Source: Streptomyces sp. HUAS 15-9
Lineage (GTDB): Bacteria; Actinomycetota; Actinomycetes; Streptomycetales; Streptomycetaceae
Direction of reading: 5' to 3'
Length of the DNA stretch: 64,000 nucleotides
Assembly (NCBI RefSeq): GCF_025642155.1
Contig: NZ_CP106798.1
Location: 4,402,001 to 4,466,000 of the forward strand
Shown here: in pieces, positions 1 through 12,337 of the stretch
Numbering within the stretch: the first letter of the stretch is position 1
Layout: the number at the start of each line of letters is the position of its first letter
The notes under the pieces: model-generated
Databases searched by the model: none
What the model saw: only the letters and a program-made list of their open reading frames with translations
Told to the model about the DNA's origin: nothing
Made by a program: the position numbers and the translations under genes

Positions 1-35
1 CGCAACAGACGGGGCCGGTGGAATGGTGAGACCGA

Positions 36-548
36 TCAGGCGGGCAGCACGACGACGAAGCGCTGCGGCTCCTCGCCCTCCGACTCGCTGCGCAGCCCCG
101 CGGCCTTGACCGCGTCGTGCACGACCTTGCGCTCGAACGGGGTCATCGGCTTGAGCTTCACGGGCTCGCCGGAGCTCTTGACCTCGGCGGCGGCCTTGGC
201 ACCCAGCTCGGAGAGCTCGGCGCGCTTCTTGGCACGGTAGCCCGCGATGTCCAGCATCAGCCGGCTGCGGTCCCCGGTCTCCCGGTGCACGGCCAGTCGG
301 GTCAGCTCCTGCAGAGCCTCCAGCACCTCGCCGTCCCGGCCGACCAGCTTCTGCAGGTCGCGGCTGCCCGCGTCGCTGATGATCGACACGGAGGCGCGGT
401 CGGCCTCGACGTCCATGTCGATATCGCCGTCGAGATCGGCGATGTCCAGCAGACCCTCGAGGTAGTCCGCCGCGATCTCGCCCTCCTGCTCCAGGCGGGT
501 CAGGGTGTCTGCACCCTCGGCAGCGGCGGAGGTGGTGCCTTCCGTCAC
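36..548 (-). CDS. jag: Jag/KhpB-type RNA-binding protein (KH + R3H)
   Basis: This 170-residue protein is a Jag (SpoIIIJ-associated, KhpB-like) RNA-binding protein. Residues about 65-115 resemble a KH-like fold, with a GRDGE loop. The C-terminal part (PFERKVVHDAV, then a basic/hydrophobic tail ending FVVVLPA) is an R3H single-stranded nucleic-acid-binding domain. The start is GTG. It lies 15 bp downstream of yidC in the same direction, the usual jag-yidC pairing of the rpmH-rnpA-yidD-yidC-jag operon beside oriC. The acidic N-terminus (residues 1-60) is typical of actinobacterial members. The family assignment is secure; the RNA targets are unknown. Confidence 0.93.
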   Translation of the reverse strand: MTEGTTSAAAEGADTLTRLEQEGEIAADYLEGLLDIADLDGDIDMDVEADRASVSIISDAGSRDLQKLVGRDGEVLEALQELTRLAVHRETGDRSRLMLDIAGYRAKKRAELSELGAKAAAEVKSSGEPVKLKPMTPFERKVVHDAVKAAGLRSESEGEEPQRFVVVLPA

Positions 549-563
549 GGGATGGACTCCTTC

Positions 564-1823
564 TTACTTCTTGGACGGGGACTTGGGCCGCTGCGGACCC
601 TTGCGCTGACCGGACTGGGCCTTGCTGCGGTTCCCGGTGCCGGGCTTCGGGTCCTGCTTGGCGGCGGGCTTGGCGTCCTGCGGCTCGTCGGACTTCTCCA
701 GCGAGGTGGTCGGCGTGGGGTCGTCGGCCTGCTTCGGGCCGCCGGACTGCCGCTGCGCCTTCGACTGGCGCTTGGGCTGCTGGCGCCGGGGAGCGGCGGT
801 CGTACCGTCCTCGGACACAGCGGCGGCCGGGCTCTCGCTCTTCACCACGGTGCCGTCGGCCTCGGCGGCGAGGCCCGCCTTGCTCAGGGCGTTGATGAAC
901 TTGCGCTCGAACTCGTTGCGGTCACGGCCCTTGGCGACAATCGCCTTGACGATGGTCTTCTCGCTGCGGCGACGGGTCTTGCCGTGGCTCGTCACGTGCT
1001 TGGTCAGACGCTCCAGGTAGGCGGCCTGGGCCTTGGAACCCGGGGTCGGGTTGTTGTGGATGACGTACATCTGCTGGCCCATGGTCCACACGTTGGTGGT
1101 CAGCCAGTAAACGAGGACACCGACCGGAAAGTTGATGCCGAAGACAGCGAACATGACCGGGAAGACGTACATCAGCATCTTCTGCTGCTGCATGAACGGT
1201 GTCTTCACCGTCGTGTCGACGTTCTTCGTCATCAGCTGACGCTGCGTGTAGAACTGCGACGCCGACATCAGGACGATCATGATCGCGGTGACGACCCGGA
1301 CGTCGGTGATGGAGGCACCGAGCGACTCAACCTTCGCCGCACCGTCCGTGAACTTCGCGGCCAGCGGAGCACCGAAGATGTGCGCCTTCTGCGCGCTCTC
1401 CAGGAGACTCTGGTTGATGACACCGATGGTCTGGCCCGACGCGATGCCGTTGAGCACGTGGTACAGGGCGAAGAAGAACGGGGACTGCGCCAGGATGGGA
1501 AGGCACGAGGAGAGCGGGTTGGTACCCGACTCCTTGTACAGCTTCATCATCTCTTCGGACTGACGCTGCTTGTCGTTCTTGTAGCGCTCCTGGATCTTCT
1601 TCATCTCGGGCTGGAGCGTCTGCATGGCCCGGGTCGCCTTGATCTGCTTCACGAACAGCGGGATCAGGCAGATACGGATCAGGATCACCAGGGACACGAT
1701 GGACAGGCCCCAGGCCCAGCCGGTGTCAGGGCCGAAGATGGCGCCGTACACCGTGTGGAACTGGACGATGACCCAGGAGACGGGTGTGGTGATGAAGCTG
1801 AAGAGGCTGGCAATCGTGTCCAC
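564..1823 (-). CDS. yidC: Membrane protein insertase YidC
   Basis: YidC/Oxa1-family insertase of 419 residues, which inserts proteins into the cytoplasmic membrane alone or with SecYEG. Hydrophobic segments are visible near residues 5-30, 38-58, about 110-130, 185-205 and 225-260. Between them is the conserved cytosolic region ([21 protein letters not shown]). The C-terminal 130 residues are a long, charged, disordered tail rich in K, Q and P, common in actinobacterial YidC. The GTG start at 1823 gives [10 protein letters not shown], and yidD ends four bases upstream, so the two are probably cotranscribed. Confidence 0.96.
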   Translation of the reverse strand: MDTIASLFSFITTPVSWVIVQFHTVYGAIFGPDTGWAWGLSIVSLVILIRICLIPLFVKQIKATRAMQTLQPEMKKIQERYKNDKQRQSEEMMKLYKESGTNPLSSCLPILAQSPFFFALYHVLNGIASGQTIGVINQSLLESAQKAHIFGAPLAAKFTDGAAKVESLGASITDVRVVTAIMIVLMSASQFYTQRQLMTKNVDTTVKTPFMQQQKMLMYVFPVMFAVFGINFPVGVLVYWLTTNVWTMGQQMYVIHNNPTPGSKAQAAYLERLTKHVTSHGKTRRRSEKTIVKAIVAKGRDRNEFERKFINALSKAGLAAEADGTVVKSESPAAAVSEDGTTAAPRRQQPKRQSKAQRQSGGPKQADDPTPTTSLEKSDEPQDAKPAAKQDPKPGTGNRSKAQSGQRKGPQRPKSPSKK

Positions 1824-1826
1824 TAA

Positions 1827-2192
1827 TCATGCTCCTTGGGCATGGGACGAGGTCTCTGCGGCCGGGCTCGAAGGGGGCTCGGAAGGGAGCTTCCCGTCGA
1901 TGGCCGGTTCGGCGGCGGAGGGCCCGCCCCTGCGTGCGCGCCAGGCGCCGCGCAGCATTTCGTGCCACCGCGGTCGCTTGCGCGGCGGAACATGGTCCAC
2001 ACCGCCCAGCGACCACGGATTGCACCGGAGGATGCGCCAGGCGGTGAGTGCCGTCCCCTTGATCGCACCGTGCCGGTCGATGGCTGTGTAGCCGTAGTGG
2101 GAGCATGACGGGTAGTACTTGCACACCGGCCCGAGCAGCGGACTGATCGTCCACTGGTACAGCTTGATCAGGGCCAGCAGTGGGTACTTCAT
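1827..2192 (-). CDS. yidD: Membrane protein insertion efficiency factor YidD
   Basis: Small YidD-family protein (121 residues) thought to assist YidC-dependent membrane insertion. The diagnostic core is present near the N-terminus: [11 protein letters not shown], then [11 protein letters not shown] with conserved cysteines, then [14 protein letters not shown]. The C-terminal 45 residues are a variable tail. The start overlaps the end of rnpA by four bases (ATGA-type junction), so translation is probably coupled. Confidence 0.95.
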   Translation of the reverse strand: MKYPLLALIKLYQWTISPLLGPVCKYYPSCSHYGYTAIDRHGAIKGTALTAWRILRCNPWSLGGVDHVPPRKRPRWHEMLRGAWRARRGGPSAAEPAIDGKLPSEPPSSPAAETSSHAQGA

Positions 2193-2560
2193 CGCGCGCC
2201 CCCTCCCAGCAGCCGTTGAAGGGCGGCATCCAGGTCTCGGGCCAGCTGTGCATGGTCTGCGTCACCCGCTCCGGGCAGCGCTCGTACGACTACCAGGCTA
2301 CCGGGGGGAAACAGGGCGACTCGGTCACGCATCAGATGGCGAAGTCTGCGCTTCACTGTGTTGCGTACGACCGCTCCACCCACTGCCTTGCTCACGACGA
2401 AACCCGCACGCGTCGAGGGAGCGCTCTCCCCAGGCGCGTGCGGGTCCGTGGCACCGCTACGAAGGTGGACGACGAGAAGCGGGCGGCCAGCCCGACGACC
2501 CCGTCGTACCGCGGTCGCGAAGTCCTCGCGCCGCCTCAGCCGGTTCTCGGTGGGCAGCAC
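2189..2560 (-). CDS. rnpA: Ribonuclease P protein component
   Basis: RnpA, the 123-residue basic protein subunit of RNase P, which helps the RNA subunit remove 5' leaders from pre-tRNAs. The family signature is clear: an N-terminal [16 protein letters not shown] segment and the conserved RNR motif as [14 protein letters not shown]. The start is GTG at 2560. It lies just downstream of rpmH, as in nearly all bacteria, and overlaps yidD. Confidence 0.96.
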   Translation of the reverse strand: MLPTENRLRRREDFATAVRRGRRAGRPLLVVHLRSGATDPHAPGESAPSTRAGFVVSKAVGGAVVRNTVKRRLRHLMRDRVALFPPGSLVVVRALPGAGDADHAQLARDLDAALQRLLGGGAR

Positions 2561-2581
2561 GACGTCATGACCTGATCGGAA

Positions 2582-2719
2582 TCAGGCGGACAGGCGGGCG
2601 CGACCCTTGCTACGGCGGGACGCAAGAATCGCGCGGCCGGCACGGGTACGCATACGCAGCCGGAAGCCGTGGGTCTTCGCGCGACGACGGTTGTTCGGCT
2701 GGAAGGTGCGCTTGCTCAC
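2582..2719 (-). CDS. rpmH: 50S ribosomal protein L34
   Basis: L34, 45 residues, read directly from the reverse strand: GTG start, [20 protein letters not shown], then a basic tail ending in LSA. This is the complete, highly conserved L34 sequence. It is the first gene of the leftward operon rpmH-rnpA-yidD-yidC-jag and is divergent from dnaA; the shared upstream region (2720-3115) must hold both promoters. Confidence 0.97.
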   Translation of the reverse strand: MSKRTFQPNNRRRAKTHGFRLRMRTRAGRAILASRRSKGRARLSA

Positions 2720-3115
2720 TCGGGGGCTCCAGAAAAATCGGGTAGTTGCGGGGTGCCGTCCTGGCTGTCACCGTGCGCCCACGAGTAGCTCGCGTTACGC
2801 CCGAGTGCACCGCTTACCGATCACCTTCAGTGACCTGTGCCCATCGGAGGCAGGCGGCAGCAGCCATCGACAACTCGACCTGGTCACGGTACGCGGGGCT
2901 GCGCCATCCGGTCAAACCAGGGGTCACCGCGAGACACTATCCACAGGCTGGGGACAACAACTTGAACCGCACGGGCCGCGCTGACTACCGTGGCTGAACT
3001 CCGATTCGTTCCCTTATCCCCGGCCGAGCGGGGTTCCTCCCGCCCGCCCACCCGATCTACATCCCGACCCGTCCTCGAACCACACGTTCGTGGGACCTGT
3101 GAGAGAGCGTGCCCT
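2720..3115. promoter_or_regulatory. Divergent rpmH/dnaA intergenic regulatory region
   Basis: About 400 bp between rpmH and the dnaA start, with no convincing gene. It must contain the promoters of both operons. One DnaA-box-like nonamer, CTATCCACA, lies at 2937-2945, followed by GGGGACAA at 2951-2958. This fits autoregulation of dnaA by DnaA, which is known in Streptomyces. I could not place -10/-35 elements with confidence. Confidence 0.6.
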
Positions 3116-5076
3116 GTGGCTGACGTACCTGCCGATCTTGCCGCAGTGTGGCCACGAGTACTGGAGCAGCTCCTCGGTGAGGGCCGCGGTCAGGGTGTGG
3201 AGGCGAAGGACGAGCACTGGATCCGGCGCTGCCAGCCCCTCGCGCTGGTCGCGGACACCGCTCTGCTCGCCGTACCGAACGAATTCGCGAAGGGCGTACT
3301 GGAAGGCCGCCTCGCCCCGATCGTCAGTGACACCCTGAGCCGCGAGTGCGGCCGCCCGATCCGCATCGCGATCACCGTCGACGACTCCGCGGGCGAGCCC
3401 CCGGCCCCGCCGGCGCCCCCCGCCCAGCAGTCCCGCTACGAGGAGCCGGAGCTGCCCACCGGGCAGTACGACGGCTACGGCCGCCACCGCGGCGACCAGC
3501 GGCAGGGCGGCGACCAGGCTCCGCGTCCGGACCAGCTGCCGACCGCCCGTCCCGCCTATCCCTCCGAGTACCAGCGCCCCGAGCCCGGCGCCTGGCCGCG
3601 CCCCGCCCAGGACGAGTACAGCTGGCAGCAGCCGCGGCTCGGCTTCCCGGAGCGGGACCCCTATGCCTCGCCCTCGCAGGACTCCTACGGCCCGCCGTCA
3701 CGCGACTCCTACGGTCCGCCGGCGCAGGACTCCTACGGCTCACAGGACTCCTACGGTCCGGGCCAGGACGCGTACGGCCCGGCCAAGGACTCGTACGGCA
3801 CGCCGTCCCAGGACTACCGCCCCCAGTCGATGGAGCGTCCTGGGTACGACCACCAGCAGCGCTCCGAGTACGACCCGCCACGCGCCGACTACGACCAGCG
3901 CGACACCGTCCGCCGTGATCTGCCCGAGCCGTCCGGCCCCGGTCAGGCGCACCGCGGTGGTCCGGGCGGCTCCGGGCGCCCGGCGACCGGTGCTCCCGGC
4001 CCGCTGGCCGCGCAGCCCGCGCGGCGACCGGTCCGGGCGAGCCGACCGCGCGGCTGAACCCGAAGTACCTCTTCGACACGTTCGTCATCGGCGCCTCGAA
4101 CCGCTTCGCGCACGCGGCCGCGGTCGCCGTCGCCGAGGCACCCGCGAAGGCGTACAACCCCCTCTTCATCTACGGGGAGTCCGGACTCGGCAAGACGCAC
4201 CTGCTGCACGCGATCGGGCACTACGCGCGCAGCCTCTACCCGGGCACGCGCGTGCGTTATGTGAGCTCCGAGGAGTTCACCAACGAGTTCATCAACTCCA
4301 TCCGCGACGGCAAGGGCGACAGCTTCCGCAAGCGCTACCGCGAGATGGACATCCTGCTCGTCGACGACATCCAGTTCCTCGCGGACAAGGAGTCGACGCA
4401 GGAGGAGTTCTTCCACACCTTCAACACGCTCCACAACGCGAACAAGCAGATCGTGCTGTCCTCCGACCGGCCGCCCAAGCAGCTGGTCACGCTGGAGGAC
4501 CGGCTGCGCAACCGTTTCGAGTGGGGTCTGATCACCGACGTCCAGCCGCCCGAGCTCGAGACGCGCATCGCGATCCTGCGCAAGAAGGCGGTGCAGGAGC
4601 AGCTGAACGCCCCGCCGGAGGTGCTGGAGTTCATCGCCTCCCGCATCTCGCGCAACATCCGCGAGCTGGAGGGCGCGCTGATCCGGGTGACCGCGTTCGC
4701 GTCGCTCAACCGGCAGCCGGTGGACCTGGGCCTGACGGAGATCGTCCTCAAGGACCTGATCCCGGGCGGCGAGGACTCGGCGCCGGAGATCACGGCGACG
4801 GCCATCATGGCGGCGACGGCCGACTACTTCGGCCTCACGGTCGAGGACCTGTGCGGCACCTCGCGCGGCCGCGCCCTGGTGACCGCGCGCCAGATCGCCA
4901 TGTATCTGTGCCGTGAGCTCACCGACCTGTCGCTGCCGAAGATCGGCGCCCAGTTCGGCGGCCGAGACCACACGACCGTGATGCACGCCGACCGCAAGAT
5001 CCGCGCGCTGATGGCCGAGCGGCGCTCCATCTACAACCAGGTCACCGAGCTGACCAACCGCATCAAGAACGGCTGA
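3116..5076 (+). CDS. dnaA: Chromosomal replication initiator DnaA (apparent 1-base frameshift)
   Basis: DnaA, the AAA+ initiator that binds oriC boxes and opens the duplex. The GTG at 3116 gives [12 protein letters not shown], the usual Streptomyces N-terminus; an in-frame upstream start at 2990 is less likely. Domain I is followed by a long Tyr/Pro/Gln-rich domain II with repeated DSYGPP-like units. The ATPase domain has Walker [10 protein letters not shown] and Walker [10 protein letters not shown], and domain IV has the box-recognition segment [12 protein letters not shown]. As written the gene is broken: the first frame runs to a stop at 4057, while [13 protein letters not shown] and everything after it is in another frame. 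Adding one C in the GCGCGGCG run at about 4019-4024 restores a protein of about 653 residues. The gene is essential, so a sequencing or assembly error is the likely cause. Confidence 0.95.
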
Positions 5077-5097
5077 CCGCCAGCCCCTCATGCGGTG

Positions 5098-5134
5098 AAG
5101 GCGCCCCCGGGAGGACATCCGGGGGCGCCTTTCG
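5098..5134 (+). terminator. Rho-independent-type terminator after dnaA
   Basis: Perfect hairpin AAGGCGCCCCCGG / CCGGGGGCGCCTT with an 8-base loop, followed by TTTCG, 21 bp after the dnaA stop. It would separate dnaA transcription from oriC. Confidence 0.85.
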
Positions 5135-5937
5135 TCGTTCCACTGGGGCTTCGACCGTCACCCGGCGGCAACCCGATGTTCGATTACCAGCCGGGTTACG
5201 GCCTCTCTCCACAGATTCGGTGACTTTCTTCCGTCCACATCCTGGGGACTGTGGAGTTGTCCAGATCGTGTCCACAGCGGACCCGGTTGAAAGACCATCA
5301 GACCAGGTCACCTGGTTGTGGATTGGTGGACGAAGGATCTCCACAGACTGTGGACGAAGGAAAGATCCACAGGCTGTGCACGGAGTTGTCCACCGGCGGC
5401 CCACAGGCTGGGGCCGGTTGTCCCCAGCGATCCCCAGCTTCTCCACATGGCTGTCCACTGTTCGGCAACGCGGCGCACCCGATCACCGCGTCGAGTGAAA
5501 GGCGTCACATCAAGGTGCCGGGTTGGGGTGTGGGAAACGTGGGTAAATCTGGGGACGCAGCTGGGGAGAACTGCCCTCGGGCTGTGGGCGGTGTGTGCAG
5601 AACTTCTTGTTCTCCACAGAGACGCCCGGTTGTCCACCGCCGTCACCCACAGGACCGGTGGACAAAATTTCCGCGCTGAGCTGGGCAAACGTGGTTATCC
5701 ACGGTATCCACAGGCCCTACTACTACTTCCGACTAGAGAGAGTGCGGAATCCGTTTCGAAGCGGGGCCTGTGCACAACTCGCCGTTTCGAGCCCGGCTGC
5801 CCCTCGGCACGACTTGACCCCGACGGGCACCTACTGTCAGTGCCGTGCGTCAGACTGGTCCCCGGTGTTCTTCCCGCCACAGTGGGCGGTGACACCGAGT
5901 CGTAGGGCTCAGTAGCAACAGCAGGAGGCGGCTTACG
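5135..5937. other. oriC: Origin of replication oriC
   Basis: About 800 bp of non-coding DNA between dnaA and dnaN, packed with DnaA-box-like nonamers in both orientations. Examples I placed: TTGTCCAGA 5257, GTGTCCACA 5268, TGTGGACGA 5349, TTGTCCACC 5386, TTGTCCCCA 5418, CTGTCCACT 5451, TTGTCCACC 5630, GGTGGACAA 5657, TTATCCACG 5695 and GTATCCACA 5704. Several further TCCACAG/CTGTGGA cores lie between 5230 and 5410. Boxes split into a dense left cluster (about 5230-5460) and a right cluster (about 5600-5715). The local base composition is less G+C-rich than its neighbours. Position, boxes and flanking genes match the known Streptomyces oriC layout. Confidence 0.95.
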
Positions 5938-7068
5938 GTGAAGATCCGGGTGGAACGCGACGTACTCGCGGAGGCAGTGGCCTGGGCGGCACGCAGCCTT
6001 CCGGCCCGTCCGCCGGCGCCTGTCCTCGCCGGCCTGCTTCTGAAGGCCGAGGACGGCCAGCTGAGCCTGTCCAGCTTCGACTACGAGGTCTCCGCGCGGG
6101 TGTCCGTCGAGGCCGAGGTCGAGGAGGAGGGCACGGTCCTGGTCTCCGGCCGTCTGCTCGCCGACATCTCCCGCGCCCTGCCCAACCGGCCGGTGGAGAT
6201 TTCCACAGACGGTGTACGGGCGACGGTGGTCTGCGGCTCCTCGCGCTTCACACTCCACACCCTGCCTGTGGAGGAGTACCCGTCCCTGCCCCAGATGCCG
6301 AACGCGACGGGCACGGTCCCCGGTGAGGTCTTCGCCTCCGCCGTCCAGCAGGTCGCCATCGCCGCGGGGCGCGACGACACCCTGCCCGTCCTCACCGGTG
6401 TGCGCATCGAGATCGAGGGCGACACGGTCACCCTGGCCTCCACCGACCGCTACCGCTTCGCGGTCCGTGAGTTCCTGTGGAAGCCGGAGAACCCCGACGC
6501 CTCCGCGGTCGCCCTGGTGCCCGCCAAGACGCTCCTGGACACCGCCAAGGCGCTCACCAGCGGCGACAGCGTGACCCTTGCGCTGTCCGGCTCGGGCGCG
6601 GGCGAGGGTCTGATCGGTTTCGAGGGGGCCGGGCGGCGGACCACGACCCGCCTGCTGGAGGGCGACCTCCCGAAGTACCGCACGCTGTTCCCGACCGAGT
6701 TCAACAGCATCGCCGTGATCGAGACCGCCCCCTTCGTGGAGGCCGTCAAGCGCGTCGCCCTGGTCGCCGAGCGGAATACCCCGGTGCGGCTGAGCTTCGA
6801 GCAGGGTGTGCTCATCCTGGAGGCCGGCTCCAGCGACGACGCACAGGCTGTGGAAAGGGTCGACGCACAGCTGGACGGCGACGACATCTCGATCGCCTTC
6901 AACCCGACCTTCCTGCTCGACGGTCTGAGCGCCATCGACTCCCCGGTGGCCCAGCTGTCGTTCACGACGTCCACGAAGCCCGCGCTGCTCAGCGGCAAGC
7001 CGGCGGTGGACGCCGAGGCGGACGAGGCCTACAAGTACCTGATCATGCCGGTGCGCCTCAGCGGCTGA
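5938..7068 (+). CDS. dnaN: DNA polymerase III beta subunit (sliding clamp)
   Basis: DnaN, 376 residues, the ring-shaped processivity clamp of the replicative polymerase. It starts at GTG 5938 (MKIRVERDVLAEAVAWAARS) after an AGGAGGCGG ribosome binding site. Three repeated clamp domains cover the length, and it ends in the typical YLIMPVRLSG, where the conserved M-P-(V/M)-R-L terminus forms part of the partner-binding pocket. It is the first gene on the right side of oriC. Confidence 0.97.
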   Translation: MKIRVERDVLAEAVAWAARSLPARPPAPVLAGLLLKAEDGQLSLSSFDYEVSARVSVEAEVEEEGTVLVSGRLLADISRALPNRPVEISTDGVRATVVCGSSRFTLHTLPVEEYPSLPQMPNATGTVPGEVFASAVQQVAIAAGRDDTLPVLTGVRIEIEGDTVTLASTDRYRFAVREFLWKPENPDASAVALVPAKTLLDTAKALTSGDSVTLALSGSGAGEGLIGFEGAGRRTTTRLLEGDLPKYRTLFPTEFNSIAVIETAPFVEAVKRVALVAERNTPVRLSFEQGVLILEAGSSDDAQAVERVDAQLDGDDISIAFNPTFLLDGLSAIDSPVAQLSFTTSTKPALLSGKPAVDAEADEAYKYLIMPVRLSG

Positions 7069-7231
7069 GCGGGCCGCGTTCCCACCGGTCACCGCCCCGT
7101 CGGACGAAGCCGCAGGTGAGGGCGTACGCATGAGCGCGTATGCCCACAGATGTGCGTGAGCGTCCGGGTTTAGGCTCGGACGTGGGTACGAAGGTGCCCC
7201 ACACGTCACACAGCAACCTAAGGATCAACTG

Positions 7232-8107
7232 ATGGACCTCGGTCTCGTCGGCCTCGGCAAGATGGGCGGCAACATGCGCGAGCGGATTCGCCGCGCGGGC
7301 CACACCGTCATCGGATACGACCGCAACGCGGACCTCGCGGATGTCCCCAGCCTGGAAGAGCTTGTGGGCAAGCTCTCCGGCCCGCGCGTGGTCTGGGTGA
7401 TGGTCCCGGCCGGTGAGCCCACGCAGTCCACGATCGACGAGCTCGCCGAGCTCCTGGAGCCCGGCGACGTGGTCGTGGACGGCGGCAACTCCCGCTGGAC
7501 GGACGACGAGCGGCACGCCCGGGAGCTGGCCGCCAAGGGCATCGGCTTCGTCGACTGCGGTGTCTCCGGCGGCGTCTGGGGCCTGGAGAACGGCTACGCG
7601 CTGATGTACGGCGGCGACGCCGAGAACGTCGCCAAGGTGCAGCCGGTCTTCGACGCGCTCAAGCCCGAGGGCGACCTGGGCGCGGTGCACGCGGGCAAGG
7701 TCGGCGCGGGCCACTTCGCGAAGATGGTCCACAACGGCATCGAGTACGCGATGATGCAGGCCTATGCCGAGGGCTGGGAGCTCCTGGAGAAGGTCGACTC
7801 CGTGACCGACGTCCGTGAGGTCTTCCGCTCCTGGCAGGAGGGCACGGTCATCCGTTCCTGGCTGCTCGACCTCGCGGTCAACGCCCTCGACGAGGACGAG
7901 CACCTGGACGAGCTGAAGGGTTATGCACAGGACTCCGGCGAGGGCCGGTGGACTGTGGAGGCCGCCATAGACAACGCGGTGCCGCTTCCCGCGATCACCG
8001 CCTCGCTGTTCGCGCGGTTCGCCTCCCGGCAGGAGGACTCGCCGCAGATGAAGATGATCGCCGCGCTGCGCAACCAGTTCGGCGGTCACGCCGTGGAGAA
8101 GAAGTAG
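7232..8107 (+). CDS. gnd: 6-phosphogluconate dehydrogenase, decarboxylating (short type)
   Basis: Oxidises 6-phosphogluconate to ribulose 5-phosphate and CO2 (pentose phosphate pathway). The protein has 291 residues, the short NAD-preferring YqeC/Gnd class rather than the 470-residue type. An N-terminal Rossmann motif [12 protein letters not shown] is followed by the active-site segments VDGGNSRW and [11 protein letters not shown] and by the [17 protein letters not shown] helix with catalytic Lys and substrate-binding Asn. It sits between dnaN and recF, as in other Streptomyces. Confidence 0.93.
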   Translation: MDLGLVGLGKMGGNMRERIRRAGHTVIGYDRNADLADVPSLEELVGKLSGPRVVWVMVPAGEPTQSTIDELAELLEPGDVVVDGGNSRWTDDERHARELAAKGIGFVDCGVSGGVWGLENGYALMYGGDAENVAKVQPVFDALKPEGDLGAVHAGKVGAGHFAKMVHNGIEYAMMQAYAEGWELLEKVDSVTDVREVFRSWQEGTVIRSWLLDLAVNALDEDEHLDELKGYAQDSGEGRWTVEAAIDNAVPLPAITASLFARFASRQEDSPQMKMIAALRNQFGGHAVEKK

Positions 8108-8174
8108 TCCACGAAGAAATGGTCCACAGGGTCGCCCCGCGATCCACAACCTTGGGGGAGGTCGGCGAACGACC

Positions 8175-9296
8175 ATGCACGTCACGCATCTGTCGCTGGC
8201 CGACTTCCGCTCGTACGCCCGGGTCGAGGTCCCGCTCGACCCGGGCGTCACCGCCTTCGTCGGCCCCAACGGGCAGGGGAAGACGAATCTCGTCGAGGCC
8301 ATCGGCTATCTCGCCACCCTGGGCAGCCACCGGGTCGCCTCCGACGCTCCCCTGGTCCGCATGGGCGCCGACCGCGCGATCATCCGGGCGCAGGTCAGAC
8401 AGGGCGAACGGCAGCAACTAATCGAGCTGGAGCTGAACCCGGGCAAGGCCAACCGCGCCCGTATCAACAGGTCCTCGCAGGTCAGGCCGCGTGATGTGCT
8501 CGGGATCGTACGGACCGTGCTGTTCGCGCCCGAGGACCTCGCCCTGGTCAAGGGCGACCCCGGTGAGCGGCGCCGCTTCCTCGACGAGCTGATCACCGCC
8601 CGCTCCCCGCGCATGGCGGGTGTGCGCTCCGACTACGAGCGGGTGCTCAAGCAGCGCAACACGCTCCTGAAGTCGGCCGCGCTGGCCCGTCGGCACGGCG
8701 GCCGTTCCATGGACCTGTCCACGCTCGACGTGTGGGACCAGCATCTGGCGCGCGCGGGCGCCGAGCTGCTCGCCCAGCGCCTCGATCTGATCGCCGCGAT
8801 CCATCCGCTGACCGACAAGGCGTACGAGCAGCTGGCCCCCGGCGGCGGTCCTGTCGCCCTGGAGTACAAGCCGTCCGCCCCCGGCGAGGCCCACACGCGC
8901 GAGGACCTCTGCGCCCAGCTGATGGCGGCCCTGGCCGACGCCCGTAAGCAGGAGATCGAGCGGGGCGTGACGCTGGTGGGCCCGCACCGTGACGATGTGA
9001 TCCTCAGACTCGGTCAGCTGCCCGCCAAGGGGTACGCCTCCCACGGCGAGTCCTGGTCCTGTGCGCTGGCGCTGCGCCTGGCGTCGTACGACCTTCTGCG
9101 CGCGGAGGGCAATGAGCCGGTGCTGATCCTGGACGACGTGTTCGCCGAGCTGGACGCCCGGCGCCGGGAGCGGCTGGCCGAGCTGGTCGCGCCCGGTGAG
9201 CAGGTCCTGGTGACCGCCGCGGTCGACGACGACGTGCCGCACGTGCTGGCGGGGGCGCGGTACACCGTGGCCGAGGGGACGGTGGAGCGCGTATGA
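8175..9296 (+). CDS. recF: DNA replication/repair protein RecF
   Basis: RecF, 373 residues, an SMC-like ABC ATPase that loads RecA at gaps with RecO and RecR. Walker A is [16 protein letters not shown] near residue 35. The ABC signature region and Walker B ([17 protein letters not shown]) are near the C-terminus. The N-terminal [14 protein letters not shown] is typical. Its stop overlaps the next gene by four bases. Confidence 0.96.
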   Translation: MHVTHLSLADFRSYARVEVPLDPGVTAFVGPNGQGKTNLVEAIGYLATLGSHRVASDAPLVRMGADRAIIRAQVRQGERQQLIELELNPGKANRARINRSSQVRPRDVLGIVRTVLFAPEDLALVKGDPGERRRFLDELITARSPRMAGVRSDYERVLKQRNTLLKSAALARRHGGRSMDLSTLDVWDQHLARAGAELLAQRLDLIAAIHPLTDKAYEQLAPGGGPVALEYKPSAPGEAHTREDLCAQLMAALADARKQEIERGVTLVGPHRDDVILRLGQLPAKGYASHGESWSCALALRLASYDLLRAEGNEPVLILDDVFAELDARRRERLAELVAPGEQVLVTAAVDDDVPHVLAGARYTVAEGTVERV

Positions 9297-9835
9297 GCGG
9301 CGACGAAACCGCTCCCCAGGGCCCCGGGAAGGCTCCCGAGCCCTCCGGGGTCGACCTGGCGCGCGTGGCGTTGCGCGCCGCGAAGGAGCAGGCGCGCGCG
9401 CGTGGCGCCGCGGCGCAGGAGAGGAAGCAGGCGCGGCGCGGTGGCCTGCGCTCCGGCGCGCGCGCCGACGGCCGCGACCCCATGGCGCTCGGTGCCGCGA
9501 TCAACCGGCTGATCAATGAGCGCGGCTGGGAGACGCCGGCCGCGGTGGGCGGGGTCATGGGCCGCTGGCCGCAGATCGTCGGCGAGGACCTGGCCAAGCA
9601 CTGCGTACCGCAGCGGTACGACGAGGACGAGCGTGTCCTGAGCGTGCAGTGCGACTCCACGGCGTGGGCGACCCAGCTGCGGCTGCTGGCCCCGACGCTG
9701 GTCGCCCGGCTCAACGAGGACCTCGGCCACGGCACCGTGAAGCTGATCAAGGTGAACGGTCCCGGTGGTCCCGTCCGCCGCTACGGCTCCTTGCGCGCCC
9801 CGGGGAGCACGGGCCCCGGTGACACCTACGAGTGA
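9293..9835 (+). CDS. DUF721 (DciA-like) protein
   Basis: Protein of 180 residues whose C-terminal half carries the DUF721 fold ([16 protein letters not shown], then [21 protein letters not shown]). DUF721 contains the DciA helicase-loading family, which replaces DnaC/DnaI in many bacteria, so a replication role near oriC is plausible, though not shown by the sequence. The N-terminal 60 residues are charged and Ala/Arg-rich. It overlaps recF by four bases, implying translational coupling. Confidence 0.88.
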   Translation: MSGDETAPQGPGKAPEPSGVDLARVALRAAKEQARARGAAAQERKQARRGGLRSGARADGRDPMALGAAINRLINERGWETPAAVGGVMGRWPQIVGEDLAKHCVPQRYDEDERVLSVQCDSTAWATQLRLLAPTLVARLNEDLGHGTVKLIKVNGPGGPVRRYGSLRAPGSTGPGDTYE

Positions 9836-12295
<2,460 letters not shown>

Positions 12296-12337
12296 GTCGG
12301 TCTCAGCTGACCGCACCAGGAAGGATCTTCACCAGCA

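Noticed and set aside
117..1826. Long rightward open frame of 569 codons opposite jag and yidC
   Set aside because: It is a high-G+C shadow frame of conserved genes on the other strand, with no domain and no ribosome binding site.
2990..4057. Separate short gene upstream of dnaA
   Set aside because: It encodes DnaA domains I-II; the remainder of DnaA follows in the next frame, so it is one broken gene.
4010..4060. Programmed ribosomal frameshift in dnaA
   Set aside because: No slippery heptamer or downstream pseudoknot is evident, and two other genes show the same kind of single-base break.
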